From: a virus
Direction: 5' to 3' (one strand)
Virus record (IMG/VR): IMGVR_UViG_3300035698_020863
Location: 1-32,256 of that record
DNA: 32,256 bases
The position numbers and the translations under genes are program-made. Numbering within the stretch: position 1 is the stretch's first letter; each line of letters starts with the position of its first letter. Shown piece by piece: positions 21,816 to 29,225 of this stretch. The notes beneath the pieces were generated by a model. That model did no database searches and was not told the origin of the DNA. It saw only the letters and a list, made by a program, of their open reading frames with translations.

Positions 21816-22424
21816 CTATCTGCCGTTTGCATCTTCATTAACTAAAAAATATTGTAGTTCGACCTCAACCTGTGATGCGGCAGAAGACCAAACCCTGAAC
21901 CATACATCGGTCAATGGTTTTATCTTTAAAAATGTTTTATAGCTCTTTTCCACTGTGCCTGTTGCTCCGCCCTCTGACCATAAAACCCGCCTTGGTGCAA
22001 AGGGTGTTGTAATATCTAATAAATCTTCGCGCTCGTATAAAGCAATATCCAAAACCTTATTTGTGGCAACACTAGGGATAACCTCAAGCCTTGTAATATA
22101 AGCCACCTTACCTAATGGTACGGAAAAGAAACCATTCCCAGCCTCCCCAGAGCCGTATTGGACACTGGTATCAACATTACCCTCTTGCCCCTTCATAATA
22201 GAAAGCACTGCCCCTGCACCCGTAACTCTACAAGTTATGTTACCTTTATGAGAGCCGCCATAAGTGCCGCAAGTTTCACTGTGGACTTTGTTAATTCGGA
22301 TATATGTCAAAGCACTTTCGACAGCCGCAGTACCATTGGTGACAATAACCTCAGATTGGTCCTCACCAGTAGCAGATAGACCATGGACTTCAACGCTCTG
22401 AACCCCGGTTGAGTTATAACCCAC
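21816..22424 (-). CDS. Beta-rich virion protein (unknown)
   Basis: 202 residues starting MGYNSTGVQSVEVHGLSATG. Pattern 'V.V.GL...GE.....V..NGT..V......I....' and later GNITCRVTGAGAVLSIMKGQ and FSVPLGKVAYITRLEV point to a beta-sandwich. The text 'NGTAAV' and 'VPLGKVAYI' recurs in marine phage proteins of unknown role, as I recall. The C-terminal half (APRRVLWSEGGATG, then DVWFRVWSSAASQVEVELQY) is also beta. The position between LamG-like and adaptor genes suggests a head decoration or tail-associated protein. Confidence 0.6.
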   Translation of the reverse strand: MGYNSTGVQSVEVHGLSATGEDQSEVIVTNGTAAVESALTYIRINKVHSETCGTYGGSHKGNITCRVTGAGAVLSIMKGQEGNVDTSVQYGSGEAGNGFFSVPLGKVAYITRLEVIPSVATNKVLDIALYEREDLLDITTPFAPRRVLWSEGGATGTVEKSYKTFLKIKPLTDVWFRVWSSAASQVEVELQYFLVNEDANGR

Positions 22425-22426
22425 GT

Positions 22427-23458
22427 TTAACTCCTACCTAATTTTTTCACCAATACGTTGTTGTAAAAAGTAGGACCAATCCAGCCACTATAGTTGTTGA
22501 CGGACCTCGGTAATGTCACAACCCCTCTGGGAGTTGTTCCGCCAAGGACGGCATAACAGCCCTTAGCGAAGTGAAGAACATCATCGTTGGCCGTTTGGGC
22601 TCCAAGAGTTAAGACAAGGTTCTCAGGGATAGCCTGAGCGGTGTTTGTGTCATAAAGCAACATGGTTTCATCGCTGTTACCAGTATCAAGCATAGCGGCT
22701 GAAATTCCATCACCTCTGCCGACAAAAATATGTCTGCTTTTGGTAACGTCCACAGATTGCTCGTAACGAGCTGGCCTGAAGAGTTGGGCATCGTCCATAA
22801 CGAGACTGTCCACCAAGATCGTCCCGGTGGTCGTTGCCAAATGATTGGTCACTCCCAATTCACCGCTTGTAACGGCTAATTGGTCAAGACTGCCAATTGT
22901 AGCACTCACTGCTGGATTGGTTGCATCACCAAGCTGAGAAACATATAAGGATATAGCTCCATCATCTTCCGCATCATCATCAACGACAACTTTAAGTTCA
23001 AGAATATGCCAAACGCCCCGCTCTAATGCTTCTGTAGAAAAGACTGTCGGAGCGAGTTCACCAACGCCAAGATTAATAACCCCGGTGGAAGCTACAATCT
23101 TGAAACCTAAGCAGACTTCCACAGTTGCTGTGGCCTTCAGCTCAAATAAATGAACAGTATCATCGGCTGTTGCGGCAAAATCCTCAGAGAAGTTTACTGC
23201 GATCCTGAACCAAGCAGTGCCAGCCAAGGGAATGTTCATCGCACCCGCCACTAGAATAGCGTCTGCTGTCCCGCCTGCGAGCTTCCATCGTGCTGAATAA
23301 GCCCCATTAAGAGGGACATGATCTTTGTCAGTGCTTCTGGCAAGCTCCGTAAAATGAGGAAAATCGAGCTGACTTTCTGTGTCAGTGTCAGTCTCGCTAT
23401 CCCATTCTGCGGCAGTTCCTTGCTCAAAGTTGCTTTCAAAAATATAAGGGAAAGCCAT
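22427..23458 (-). CDS. LamG/concanavalin-like virion protein
   Basis: 343 residues. FESNFEQGTAAEWDSETDTD at the start, GAYSARWKLAGGT, a strand pair around TVEVCLGFKIVASTGVINLG, and RGVWHILELKVVVDDDAEDD with SLYVSQLGDAT form the sequence pattern of jelly-roll LamG/concanavalin-like domains, which bind carbohydrate. About residue 230 onward is a second, unrelated part ending GWIGPTFYNNVLVKKLGRS. It sits within the head-tail cluster, so it may decorate the capsid and help attach to cell surfaces. Binding of sugar is inference. Confidence 0.6.
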   Translation of the reverse strand: MAFPYIFESNFEQGTAAEWDSETDTDTESQLDFPHFTELARSTDKDHVPLNGAYSARWKLAGGTADAILVAGAMNIPLAGTAWFRIAVNFSEDFAATADDTVHLFELKATATVEVCLGFKIVASTGVINLGVGELAPTVFSTEALERGVWHILELKVVVDDDAEDDGAISLYVSQLGDATNPAVSATIGSLDQLAVTSGELGVTNHLATTTGTILVDSLVMDDAQLFRPARYEQSVDVTKSRHIFVGRGDGISAAMLDTGNSDETMLLYDTNTAQAIPENLVLTLGAQTANDDVLHFAKGCYAVLGGTTPRGVVTLPRSVNNYSGWIGPTFYNNVLVKKLGRS

Positions 23459-23469
23459 ATGAGTGTCCT

Positions 23470-24351
23470 TTATTCTAAGTTATTTTCCTGAATAAGACGA
23501 ACAGCATCAGCCTTGTTTTTTGGCCGAAACCCTGTCGCATTATTAATGCTAACACAGAGAGCTGGCCAACCTTGCGACATGGAGAAGGGCCCTTTCGTAG
23601 CCCAGACAAAGTCAGTAGGAACATCAGCAGAAGTATCTTCGTCAGATGCGTCCGCAATAGACTTCTCGGAAAGAGCAATCTGTTGCTTGATCATTTGACG
23701 TTGATCCGGCTCCAAGAGAGCCATTTTCTGATAAATTTCAGGCAATTCAGCTTTGATGATGAGCATCTCGTGATCTGTAAAGACCACGCTCTTCGCACCA
23801 CCATAGAATTTTTTGCCTTCAATTTGGGTATTATCCATATTCAGCTCTTTAGCACCACCTTTGGGGCGGTACATTTCAAGATTAGCCAAATTCCGGGAAG
23901 CACCGTTCATACCATTATCAAACTCGTGGTCGCTTGCGCCTAAACGTAAACGTAAGTTTTTCCACAATTGTTGTTTAATGGCTGTACGATCCTGCCAGCC
24001 CAAATGTTTATCTACTGCCCCATGAGGATTTTTACGCATTTCCTCCTGAGTACACATTCCCCCGTCAACGATGTCACCTCTCAGGTCTTTTTCAAGCTGA
24101 ATAGCGTCATCCATTTGCTCGGCCTTAAAGGCCTTGGGGGTTTGGTCTTCTAGCGACTGTTCCAAAGTGCGCTTCTGCTTTTTTTGAGCAGACACATCAA
24201 TTTGCTTTCTGGCCGCTTCACTTCCTAGTCTGTTACCAATGGACTTAATATCCCCAACAATCTCTTTCGCTTGGTGAGGCCGCAAGAGAGAAGGTATTGC
24301 TCTCTTTTTTTGTGGTGCTACGGTTTGGTCTATTAGATCAAGGTTGGTCAC
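23470..24351 (-). CDS. Hypothetical protein of the head-tail cluster (293 residues)
   Basis: The first 110 residues are helical, Lys/Gln-rich and charged (RPHQAKEIVGDIKSIGNRLG, KKQKRTLEQSLED). The middle contains NPHGAVDKHLGWQDRTAIKQ and LGASDHEFDNGMNGASRNLANL, and a Lys-Gly section KGGAKELNMDNTQIEGKKFY. After that come EIYQKMALLEPDQRQMIKQQ and a C-terminus of short beta segments. No family is recognised. Proteins of this place and composition in phage clusters can be head-completion or structural proteins; none of that can be tested here. Confidence 0.55.
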   Translation of the reverse strand: MTNLDLIDQTVAPQKKRAIPSLLRPHQAKEIVGDIKSIGNRLGSEAARKQIDVSAQKKQKRTLEQSLEDQTPKAFKAEQMDDAIQLEKDLRGDIVDGGMCTQEEMRKNPHGAVDKHLGWQDRTAIKQQLWKNLRLRLGASDHEFDNGMNGASRNLANLEMYRPKGGAKELNMDNTQIEGKKFYGGAKSVVFTDHEMLIIKAELPEIYQKMALLEPDQRQMIKQQIALSEKSIADASDEDTSADVPTDFVWATKGPFSMSQGWPALCVSINNATGFRPKNKADAVRLIQENNLE

Positions 24352-24364
24352 GTTTTTCTCCTGT

Positions 24365-25294
24365 TTAAGTTATAGCAACGACTAATATGCCGCCATCTGT
24401 TCCGCCAACACCCATCTGGTAATTTTCACCAATTTCCGCTTCTCCGGCTCCGTAACCGTCAAGCATCTTGGTAACACCATCTGAGCAGATACCATAAACG
24501 CACTGAACGCCACCAGCAATTGTTGCCGCTGTTCCGTTAATGCCAATAGTAATCGTGCCAGCAGTTGTGAGTAGTCTTATGCGACTGATAACAAGTGTAT
24601 CGGTTGCCGCACCAGTGACAACAGCCGCGGCCCAAGTTCCAACTGAAAGAAGAATTAACTCATCTTCCACAAGGCTATTGAGAGTAGCTGTCATGTTAAT
24701 TGCTTCGCCCTGAGCACCATCAGATAAATAAGTATTATCGTGAAGGTAAACATTGCTTGCCGCCCCAAGAGCTTCAATGCCCTTCGTGGCGATATTAACA
24801 ACTGGTGTTATCATATCAAATTTGCAGTGATGGATGTGTAATCCGTCAGCCGCGGCAGAAAAGTCAACAGCAGTGTCAGCAGTCACAGGAATAATAGTGA
24901 AACCTGCAATTTCGACATTAGCCGCTGTTACATTAATGGTTTGATCACCTGTCACAGCCGCAATCGTTGTGGCTTGGCTCAAGGGGTTACCACCGCTGAC
25001 AGCATCCAAAGCAAGAAGCTTCACACCAGCCTTAGACAGTGCAAGCGATGCTGATGGCGTGTGAGTACCGGGAAGACACATGATGACCTCTCCTGCACTC
25101 GCTGTGGCGTTTGTAATAGCCTGATTAATTGTAGCCAAAGCTCTTTCAGGGCTCAGACCGTCATTTCCGTCACTGGCAGAATAAGTCTGCCCGTTCAGGG
25201 AGTACCCGCCTGCACCCGGAGCCACCCAATGGATACGACCCATTAGGGATGGCATAATTGATGCATTAGTACCGTATTGTGTTAAAAGTGACAT
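24365..25294 (-). CDS. Right-handed beta-helix virion protein
   Basis: 309 residues. SDGNDGLSPERALATINQAI (about residues 40-60) is the conserved entry motif of phage pectate-lyase-like beta-helix proteins, followed by Ala/Thr/Val-rich turns: GEVIMCLPGTHTPSASLALS, NVEIAGFTIIPVTADTAVDF, LHIHHCKFDMIT, YLHDNTYLSDGAQGEAI. Such helices serve as spikes or decoration and some act on polysaccharides. No catalytic residues can be assigned. The ATG directly follows the stop of the small gene upstream (TAA-ATG). Confidence 0.65.
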   Translation of the reverse strand: MSLLTQYGTNASIMPSLMGRIHWVAPGAGGYSLNGQTYSASDGNDGLSPERALATINQAITNATASAGEVIMCLPGTHTPSASLALSKAGVKLLALDAVSGGNPLSQATTIAAVTGDQTINVTAANVEIAGFTIIPVTADTAVDFSAAADGLHIHHCKFDMITPVVNIATKGIEALGAASNVYLHDNTYLSDGAQGEAINMTATLNSLVEDELILLSVGTWAAAVVTGAATDTLVISRIRLLTTAGTITIGINGTAATIAGGVQCVYGICSDGVTKMLDGYGAGEAEIGENYQMGVGGTDGGILVVAIT

Positions 25295-25510
25295 TTATAT
25301 GCCCTCCGACTTAACATTAAATTTCCCACCACGTTTGCCACCGGGATCGCGGCTGTTAGATTGTGCCTTTCCGGGCAAACCTCCAGCGGGTCCGGGTCTT
25401 TCTGCAAATGTAGTAGACGAAGTAGATTGAACGCCAGTTGGAGCGGGCTTGTGACCCCCTCCAGCTAAGACTTTTCGGTCCTTTATTTCAGTGAAATTTG
25501 GGTTGCTCAT
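25295..25510 (-). CDS. Small basic Gly/Pro-rich protein
   Basis: 71 residues with low complexity: MSNPNFTEIKDRKVLAGGGH, then KPAPTGVQSTSSTTF, and GGLPGKAQSNSRDPGGKRGG. It is likely disordered. It starts in an ATGA overlap with the preceding Lys-rich gene and lies two genes downstream of the major capsid protein, where capsid cement or minor head proteins occur. Nothing in the sequence points to a known family. Confidence 0.55.
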   Translation of the reverse strand: MSNPNFTEIKDRKVLAGGGHKPAPTGVQSTSSTTFAERPGPAGGLPGKAQSNSRDPGGKRGGKFNVKSEGI

Positions 25511-25707
25511 TTCTTCGCATCCTTCTTCCCCGCAGGAGCTTTTTTAGCAGGGGGCTTTTTAGCCTTAGGCTCAGCGATTGAAATTTTAAGATTTCCTATA
25601 TGCTGATGAAGATCAATCACCACAGCATCAAACTTGTCTGACACTGTTTTGGCGTGTTTTTCATCGGCTGTGATAGTGACCGTTTTGATGATTTTTACTG
25701 TTGACAT
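25507..25707 (-). CDS. Small protein with Lys/Pro/Ala basic tail
   Basis: 66 residues from ATG 25707, which has AAGGA upstream; an earlier ATG at 25737 lies inside the hairpin described below and is unlikely. The N-terminal 45 residues contain MSTVKIIKTVTITADEKHAK and VIDLHQHIGNLKISIA, a compact alpha-beta part. The C-terminal 20 are almost all Lys, Pro and Ala (KAKKPPAKKAPAGKKDAKK). This tail resembles histone H1-like tails and would bind DNA or RNA without specificity. It directly follows the capsid gene, so packaging-associated or capsid-interior binding is a reasonable guess. Confidence 0.65.
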   Translation of the reverse strand: MSTVKIIKTVTITADEKHAKTVSDKFDAVVIDLHQHIGNLKISIAEPKAKKPPAKKAPAGKKDAKK

Positions 25708-25725
25708 ATCCGATCCTTTTTTAAA

Positions 25726-25750
25726 GGTGGGGGGCACAAGGCCCCCAACC
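25726..25750 (-). promoter_or_regulatory. GC-rich hairpin downstream of the major capsid gene
   Basis: On the minus strand GGGGGC, CTTGT, GCCCCC form a 6-bp stem. It extends by three more pairs after one mismatch, giving about 10 pairs with a 5-nt loop. It lies directly after the capsid stop and before the ribosome site of the next gene. The sequence after it (CACCTTTAAAAAAGG) has only three Ts, so it is not a classical terminator. It could be a partial terminator or a stabiliser that raises capsid mRNA relative to the genes below. Hairpin seen; role inferred. Confidence 0.5.
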
Positions 25751-25752
25751 GA

Positions 25753-26673
25753 TTAACTGACCTGATTACCAAGGATAAATCTCCAATCAATCCACGCATT
25801 GGAGTAACGCATGTACGCTCTCCATTTCGCGATGAGAGTGTCAAAATCTTCTTGGAAAGCAAATTCAAGAGGAACACGATCAATCCAGAACAACATGTCA
25901 TCTTGCTGGGCACTATCCATCATGAACCAGTTATTGGTGTCAGTCAGGTAGTTCCATTCAATGATTTTATATTGTCCTTCATGGACGTTTCTGTTGTTGT
26001 TCGCTGTGTCTACTTTACCCATGCTGGATACAATCTCGAAGGCAACTTCATAAAGAGAGTTGGGGATCAAGAGAGTATCAGGCATCACAGACATGTTGTT
26101 GCCCCGGTCATCCTTAAAGCCAACCATTTGGATACGGTTAGCCGCAACAGCAGTCGCTGTCAGGGAAGATGTGGCCATGTTGTCAAAGCCTGCTGACGTA
26201 TCAGCATCAGCCGCGTTACTTCCATGAGAGTTGGAGCAAAGTGCTACGCCCTCTGATTGGTTGTAAAACACGCTGTCCACAGAGAAGGCATTGTTGAAGA
26301 TACGAGCTCCATCTTTTTGCCTTGTTCTTTGAGCCGCTTTACCGAGACCTGAAGGTCTGCGATCCATGATGTTGTACTGGTCATCGTCAAATAACTTACG
26401 AGTGACCTGAAAGCCGGACGCAAACTCAATGGGAGTAGAGGTTGTATCGTAGCCTTGGACAGGACTATCATAAGTCACAGAGCCAGAGAACTGTTCAAAA
26501 TCAGCAAAAGCACCGACTTCACTCCATGTCATATTGTTCCGGCCATTAGTTGGAACGAAATTATATAACGTAGGAAGCATGTCGGGAAGTTGCTTGTATT
26601 TGTCGTCAAAGATTGCCTGAAAACGAGGATCAAGTAAATCTCCAAATGCGCCTGATATAGCTGGTGCACTCAT
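25753..26673 (-). CDS. Major capsid protein (HK97 fold)
   Basis: 306 residues, in the range of T7/Mu-type major head proteins. Near the start: GAFGDLLDPRFQAIFDDKYK, then MLPTLYNFVPTNGRNNMTWS, and further FEQFSGSVTYDSPVQGYDTT and SGFQVTRKLFDDDQYNIMDR, which follow the pattern of Mu gpT-like / HK97-fold major capsid proteins. The end contains RVPLEFAFQEDFDTLIAKWR and YSNAWIDWRF, the typical strand-rich C-terminus. It lies two genes after the scaffold, with a gap-filling hairpin after it. There is no sign of a cleaved delta domain in the sequence: the scaffold is separate. Confidence 0.85.
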   Translation of the reverse strand: MSAPAISGAFGDLLDPRFQAIFDDKYKQLPDMLPTLYNFVPTNGRNNMTWSEVGAFADFEQFSGSVTYDSPVQGYDTTSTPIEFASGFQVTRKLFDDDQYNIMDRRPSGLGKAAQRTRQKDGARIFNNAFSVDSVFYNQSEGVALCSNSHGSNAADADTSAGFDNMATSSLTATAVAANRIQMVGFKDDRGNNMSVMPDTLLIPNSLYEVAFEIVSSMGKVDTANNNRNVHEGQYKIIEWNYLTDTNNWFMMDSAQQDDMLFWIDRVPLEFAFQEDFDTLIAKWRAYMRYSNAWIDWRFILGNQVS

Positions 26674-26689
26674 GGTCTTTCTCCTCTAT

Positions 26690-27403
26690 TTAAGGTTTGC
26701 CAGAGAACATGTGATCACCAGAGATAACTTCAACAAAACTTCTTGTTGTACCTTCTCCGGCCTCATCGTTCAATAGGCCAAGTATGTTTACGGGAATGAG
26801 CTCAGCGGCACTTGCATTTACAGCTACCGATAAATCAACTTGATCTAGGGCAGTTGTAAGCGTTAATGCTACTGTAAATAGTGCGAAGTTAGCTCGCAAA
26901 AATTCGTCACCGACTGCGGTGTCTCGTGGGAATGCCACTGTAACTGTTCCAGCAGTTGAACTTACTGAGGTGATCTTACGGACAATACCCGCATTCGCAC
27001 CAGAGTAACCCCAGACAGTGCCCTCATCAAAAGTGGGTGAGGACCATTCTGCGGCAGTTGTAATAGCAAGACCAGCGGTATCCGCTGTGGTGATTGTTTG
27101 TTTAGAAAGAGCTACGTTGTTGGAAGCACTTCCAGAGAGTTTGAGGCGATAAATCGCATCTGCGTTTGTAATAACACTTACCTGAGTTTCAGGATCAGAG
27201 CCATCTGCGTTTTGTGCGGTTCCGTATGTTCCGGCATCAAGACATACTCCCACCATGTCAGCGCAACTTGTTGCGGTTGACTGGGCTAAACCATTGCTTC
27301 CAGCGGCTGGTTTTAACAGCGCGATGTTGGCAATCGTTGTAGCCCCAATGGGATACTTGACGATTTTTGGAGCATTACCGCTTTGTATTTGAGCGAGTTT
27401 CAT
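26690..27403 (-). CDS. Beta-rich head protein, possible decoration protein
   Basis: 237 residues, low in charge and rich in Ala, Thr and Val: MKLAQIQSGNAPKIVKYPIG, then SNGLAQSTATSCADMVGVCL, ATTIANIALLKPAAG, AGIVRKITSVSSTAGTVTVAFP. The pattern and position directly upstream of the major capsid gene fit a head decoration or fibre-like protein, as in other phages. It is separated from the capsid gene by 16 bp. No definite family. Confidence 0.6.
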   Translation of the reverse strand: MKLAQIQSGNAPKIVKYPIGATTIANIALLKPAAGSNGLAQSTATSCADMVGVCLDAGTYGTAQNADGSDPETQVSVITNADAIYRLKLSGSASNNVALSKQTITTADTAGLAITTAAEWSSPTFDEGTVWGYSGANAGIVRKITSVSSTAGTVTVAFPRDTAVGDEFLRANFALFTVALTLTTALDQVDLSVAVNASAAELIPVNILGLLNDEAGEGTTRSFVEVISGDHMFSGKP

Positions 27404-27420
27404 GACTTTTACGTCTCCAA

Positions 27421-27711
27421 TTAATATTGTCCTTCAGGCATAAATACTCCGCACATTATGTTCGTAGATTTACACCCATCACATTCACCGATTGCACCAC
27501 CTCCTAATGGGGGTCTGGTTACCAGATGATAACCGTATGTTTTCGGGTTGAACTTCGGTCCACATTGATGGCATAAGACAATTGTTTTTTTGAGTTCCGC
27601 TAAATCCGTTACCCAGCTACCCGCTGAGCTTAAACGCTTTTTGTGGTTCTCAAGAGCATGGAGACTACCAACATCACTTTCCCAATAAGAGTTTGACTTA
27701 ATGACTTTCAT
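27421..27711 (-). CDS. Small protein with two CxxC motifs
   Basis: 96 residues. LCHQCG and, 30 residues later, GECDGCKSTNIMCG give two CxxC pairs that can bind one zinc ion. Between them is KFNPKTYGYHLVTRPPLGGG, a loop. It lies between the scaffold and head genes, so it may be a minor head or regulatory protein. Its start follows the scaffold stop (TAA C ATG) closely. Role unknown. Confidence 0.6.
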   Translation of the reverse strand: MKVIKSNSYWESDVGSLHALENHKKRLSSAGSWVTDLAELKKTIVLCHQCGPKFNPKTYGYHLVTRPPLGGGAIGECDGCKSTNIMCGVFMPEGQY

Positions 27712-27712
27712 G

Positions 27713-28489
27713 TTATCGTCCCGCTGACCTCTTACTCAGTTCTTTGTCCTCGAATTTTAATTCGGCCTTGACTGCATCCCAGTCTTTATACATCCCATTC
27801 TCAATCTGCTTACCGTAGTGAGCTTTTTGTCTGGATGTTAAACCTTTTGGCATCCCGGAGGTTTCCTCCTCTGATCCGCCATCTCCGCCACCTACATCTT
27901 GGTGAGTGTCTCTATCATGCTCACCTTTGTTTGCGGCTTCTAAAACGCTTATAGAACCAAGAGCTGTTTCTAAGGCCAGAAGCGTGGTCTTATCGTCTGA
28001 GGGATACCCTCTGGAAACAAGATCATTGAACTTCTCTTTTACTCTTTGTCTTTCTGCCGTCCCTTCAATATTTACATTAGGCCTTGCGGCTGTGTAACGA
28101 TTGATGTCAGCTTTCGTCTGTTCTTTCTGAACCTTAACATTTATTTGATTATCGACTTTATTGTCGATCATCCGTTCAGTCTGGTTATCAAAAATTTGGT
28201 TCGCTTGAACCTCACTTATTTTACCATCCTCAACAAACTTGTTAAGTTCAGCTCTTGAATAATTTCGTATCGGTTTGGCTTCCTCTTGCTCATTCGCTTT
28301 CGGTGCTAACGACAAATTTCCATTATTCTGTGAATTCCATGCGATTTGGGCTTTAAGGGCCTCATTCTCAGTCGCTAATGAATTCTTTTTATCATTAACA
28401 GTTTTAAATCTATCGTAAGGAACTGCGTTGCCGGACTGGGCATTTTCGGAATTTGCCTGATGAGCATCATCCTTGTTGGATACGTCCAT
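27713..28489 (-). CDS. Scaffolding protein
   Basis: 258 residues, hydrophilic and helical. The start is Asn/Asp/Ala-rich (KDDAHQANSENAQSGNAVPY), followed by RFKTVNDKKNSLATENEALK (coiled coil). A mid-part follows, with RAELNKFVEDGKISEVQANQ, then a Gly-Asp hinge GGGDGGSEEE. The C-terminus is basic (KGLTSRQKAHYGKQIENGMY, ending LSKRSAGR), typical of scaffolds that bind the coat protein by a basic tail. It is located before the capsid gene, with GGAG about 7 nt before its ATG. It is the first gene after the 28.6-kb terminator. Confidence 0.75.
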   Translation of the reverse strand: MDVSNKDDAHQANSENAQSGNAVPYDRFKTVNDKKNSLATENEALKAQIAWNSQNNGNLSLAPKANEQEEAKPIRNYSRAELNKFVEDGKISEVQANQIFDNQTERMIDNKVDNQINVKVQKEQTKADINRYTAARPNVNIEGTAERQRVKEKFNDLVSRGYPSDDKTTLLALETALGSISVLEAANKGEHDRDTHQDVGGGDGGSEEETSGMPKGLTSRQKAHYGKQIENGMYKDWDAVKAELKFEDKELSKRSAGR

Positions 28490-28505
28490 GGATTATCTCC
28501 AGTAT

Positions 28506-28562
28506 GTCATGACAAAAAGGGGTCAGGGGCCCTGACTGTGGTGAAATCAGTCTATACACCAT
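28506..28562 (-). promoter_or_regulatory. Leader of the scaffold-capsid unit: palindromes and possible -10
   Basis: This 57-bp stretch follows a strong terminator and precedes the scaffold gene. It contains GTCAGGG-G-CCCTGAC (28522-28536, perfect arms), GTCATGAC (28506-28513, perfect) and, on the minus strand, TATAGA (28556-28551) as a possible -10. No good -35 is visible at the proper distance. It would be a natural place for a late promoter or operator, and the stem GTCAGG/CCTGAC with T5 shortly after it on the minus strand could also attenuate. Function inferred. Confidence 0.4.
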
Positions 28563-28598
28563 AAAAAAAAGGCCTGACGCAACTAGTGCATCAGGACC
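28563..28598 (-). terminator. Strong Rho-independent terminator between portal and scaffold units
   Basis: On the minus strand GGTCCTGATGCA, loop CTAGT and TGCGTCAGGCC form an 11-pair stem with one bulged T and one G-T pair, followed at once by eight T. It lies after the 59-residue gene and before the scaffold. The head genes therefore lie in at least two transcription units. Confidence 0.85.
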
Positions 28599-28654
28599 TT
28601 TGTTCGGTTACCCGTTGGGTGAATTGTATCAACCAAATATTAAAAGCGCAAGCC

Positions 28655-28834
28655 CTATCTTTTTTCTGTATCCAATTTGACCTCAGAAGTGGTCTTTACC
28701 ACCATGGGCACTCCGTCTCTAAAGTGGACGGTAATGTTGCCCGTAAGCTGGGACTGCGCGGCCTCTATGTAGGCATTAACGATAGGGACTGGCAATCTTT
28801 TTTGGACCAATGTAAAAACCTCAGACTGGGGCAT
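28655..28834 (-). CDS. 59-residue protein before the terminator
   Basis: Begins MPQSEVFTLVQKRLPVPIVN and ends KTTSEVKLDTEKR with TAG at 28655-28657. The ATG lies inside the end of the upstream gene (14-bp overlap). The sequence is a sensible alternation of helix (PIVNAYIEAAQSQLTGN) and beta strand (TVHFRDGVPMVVKTT), which supports coding. It fills the interval between the upstream gene and the terminator. A plus-strand frame over the same bases is a shadow. No family recognised. Confidence 0.65.
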   Translation of the reverse strand: MPQSEVFTLVQKRLPVPIVNAYIEAAQSQLTGNITVHFRDGVPMVVKTTSEVKLDTEKR

Positions 28835-29225
28835 CTGCCTTCTCCGTTTCTATAGACCCAAGCCGCTCCAGCAAACCTCTGGCCCCTTCTCCGGCTTTAA
28901 TAATGTCATTGGGAAGCTCAGAAATTTCTTTCAGGACGGCAACCCTCTCCTGACTAAGAGCATGGCTGACTTTCGCCTGCATCATAATCTGATTATCCAC
29001 AATGCTGGGATCAAGCAAGATGTTAGAATAATAATTCATGGCCATACTCGCCTGCTCTGAAGCCGCGGAAATAAAGCTCAGGAATAAATCCCAGTCCGGG
29101 TTGCCCGTAAGGTCTGCCATGTTGACCGCTTGGCGAGCAGTTGTCTCAGCCGCCACCCTGCGCTTCTCAATCAAAGGAGCCCGCTTCTTGGCTACGCTTG
29201 TTAGGTAGTCTTTTTTATCACTCAT
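28821..29225 (-). CDS. Helical protein next to portal
   Basis: 134 residues, nearly all helix. MSDKKDYLTSVAKKRAPLIE is basic, then there are Ala/Met-rich helices (AASEQASMAMNYYSNILLD and QIMMQAKVSHALSQERVAVL). The C-terminus is acidic (RLGSIETEKADAPV). The ATG overlaps the portal stop as ATGA. Likely a small head-assembly or head-tail-joining partner of the portal; no family is recognised. Confidence 0.6.
   Translation of the reverse strand: MSDKKDYLTSVAKKRAPLIEKRRVAAETTARQAVNMADLTGNPDWDLFLSFISAASEQASMAMNYYSNILLDPSIVDNQIMMQAKVSHALSQERVAVLKEISELPNDIIKAGEGARGLLERLGSIETEKADAPV

Noticed and set aside
28548-28560. Shared AGTCTATA word at 28.55 kb and (opposite strand) at 8.5 kb as a phage-specific promoter motif
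   Set aside because: Only eight bases match and the orientations relative to transcription differ; likely chance.
28586-28855. Plus-strand 89-codon ORF
   Set aside because: It runs antisense to the terminator and to the 59-residue minus-strand gene, which has matching overlaps and gap fit.
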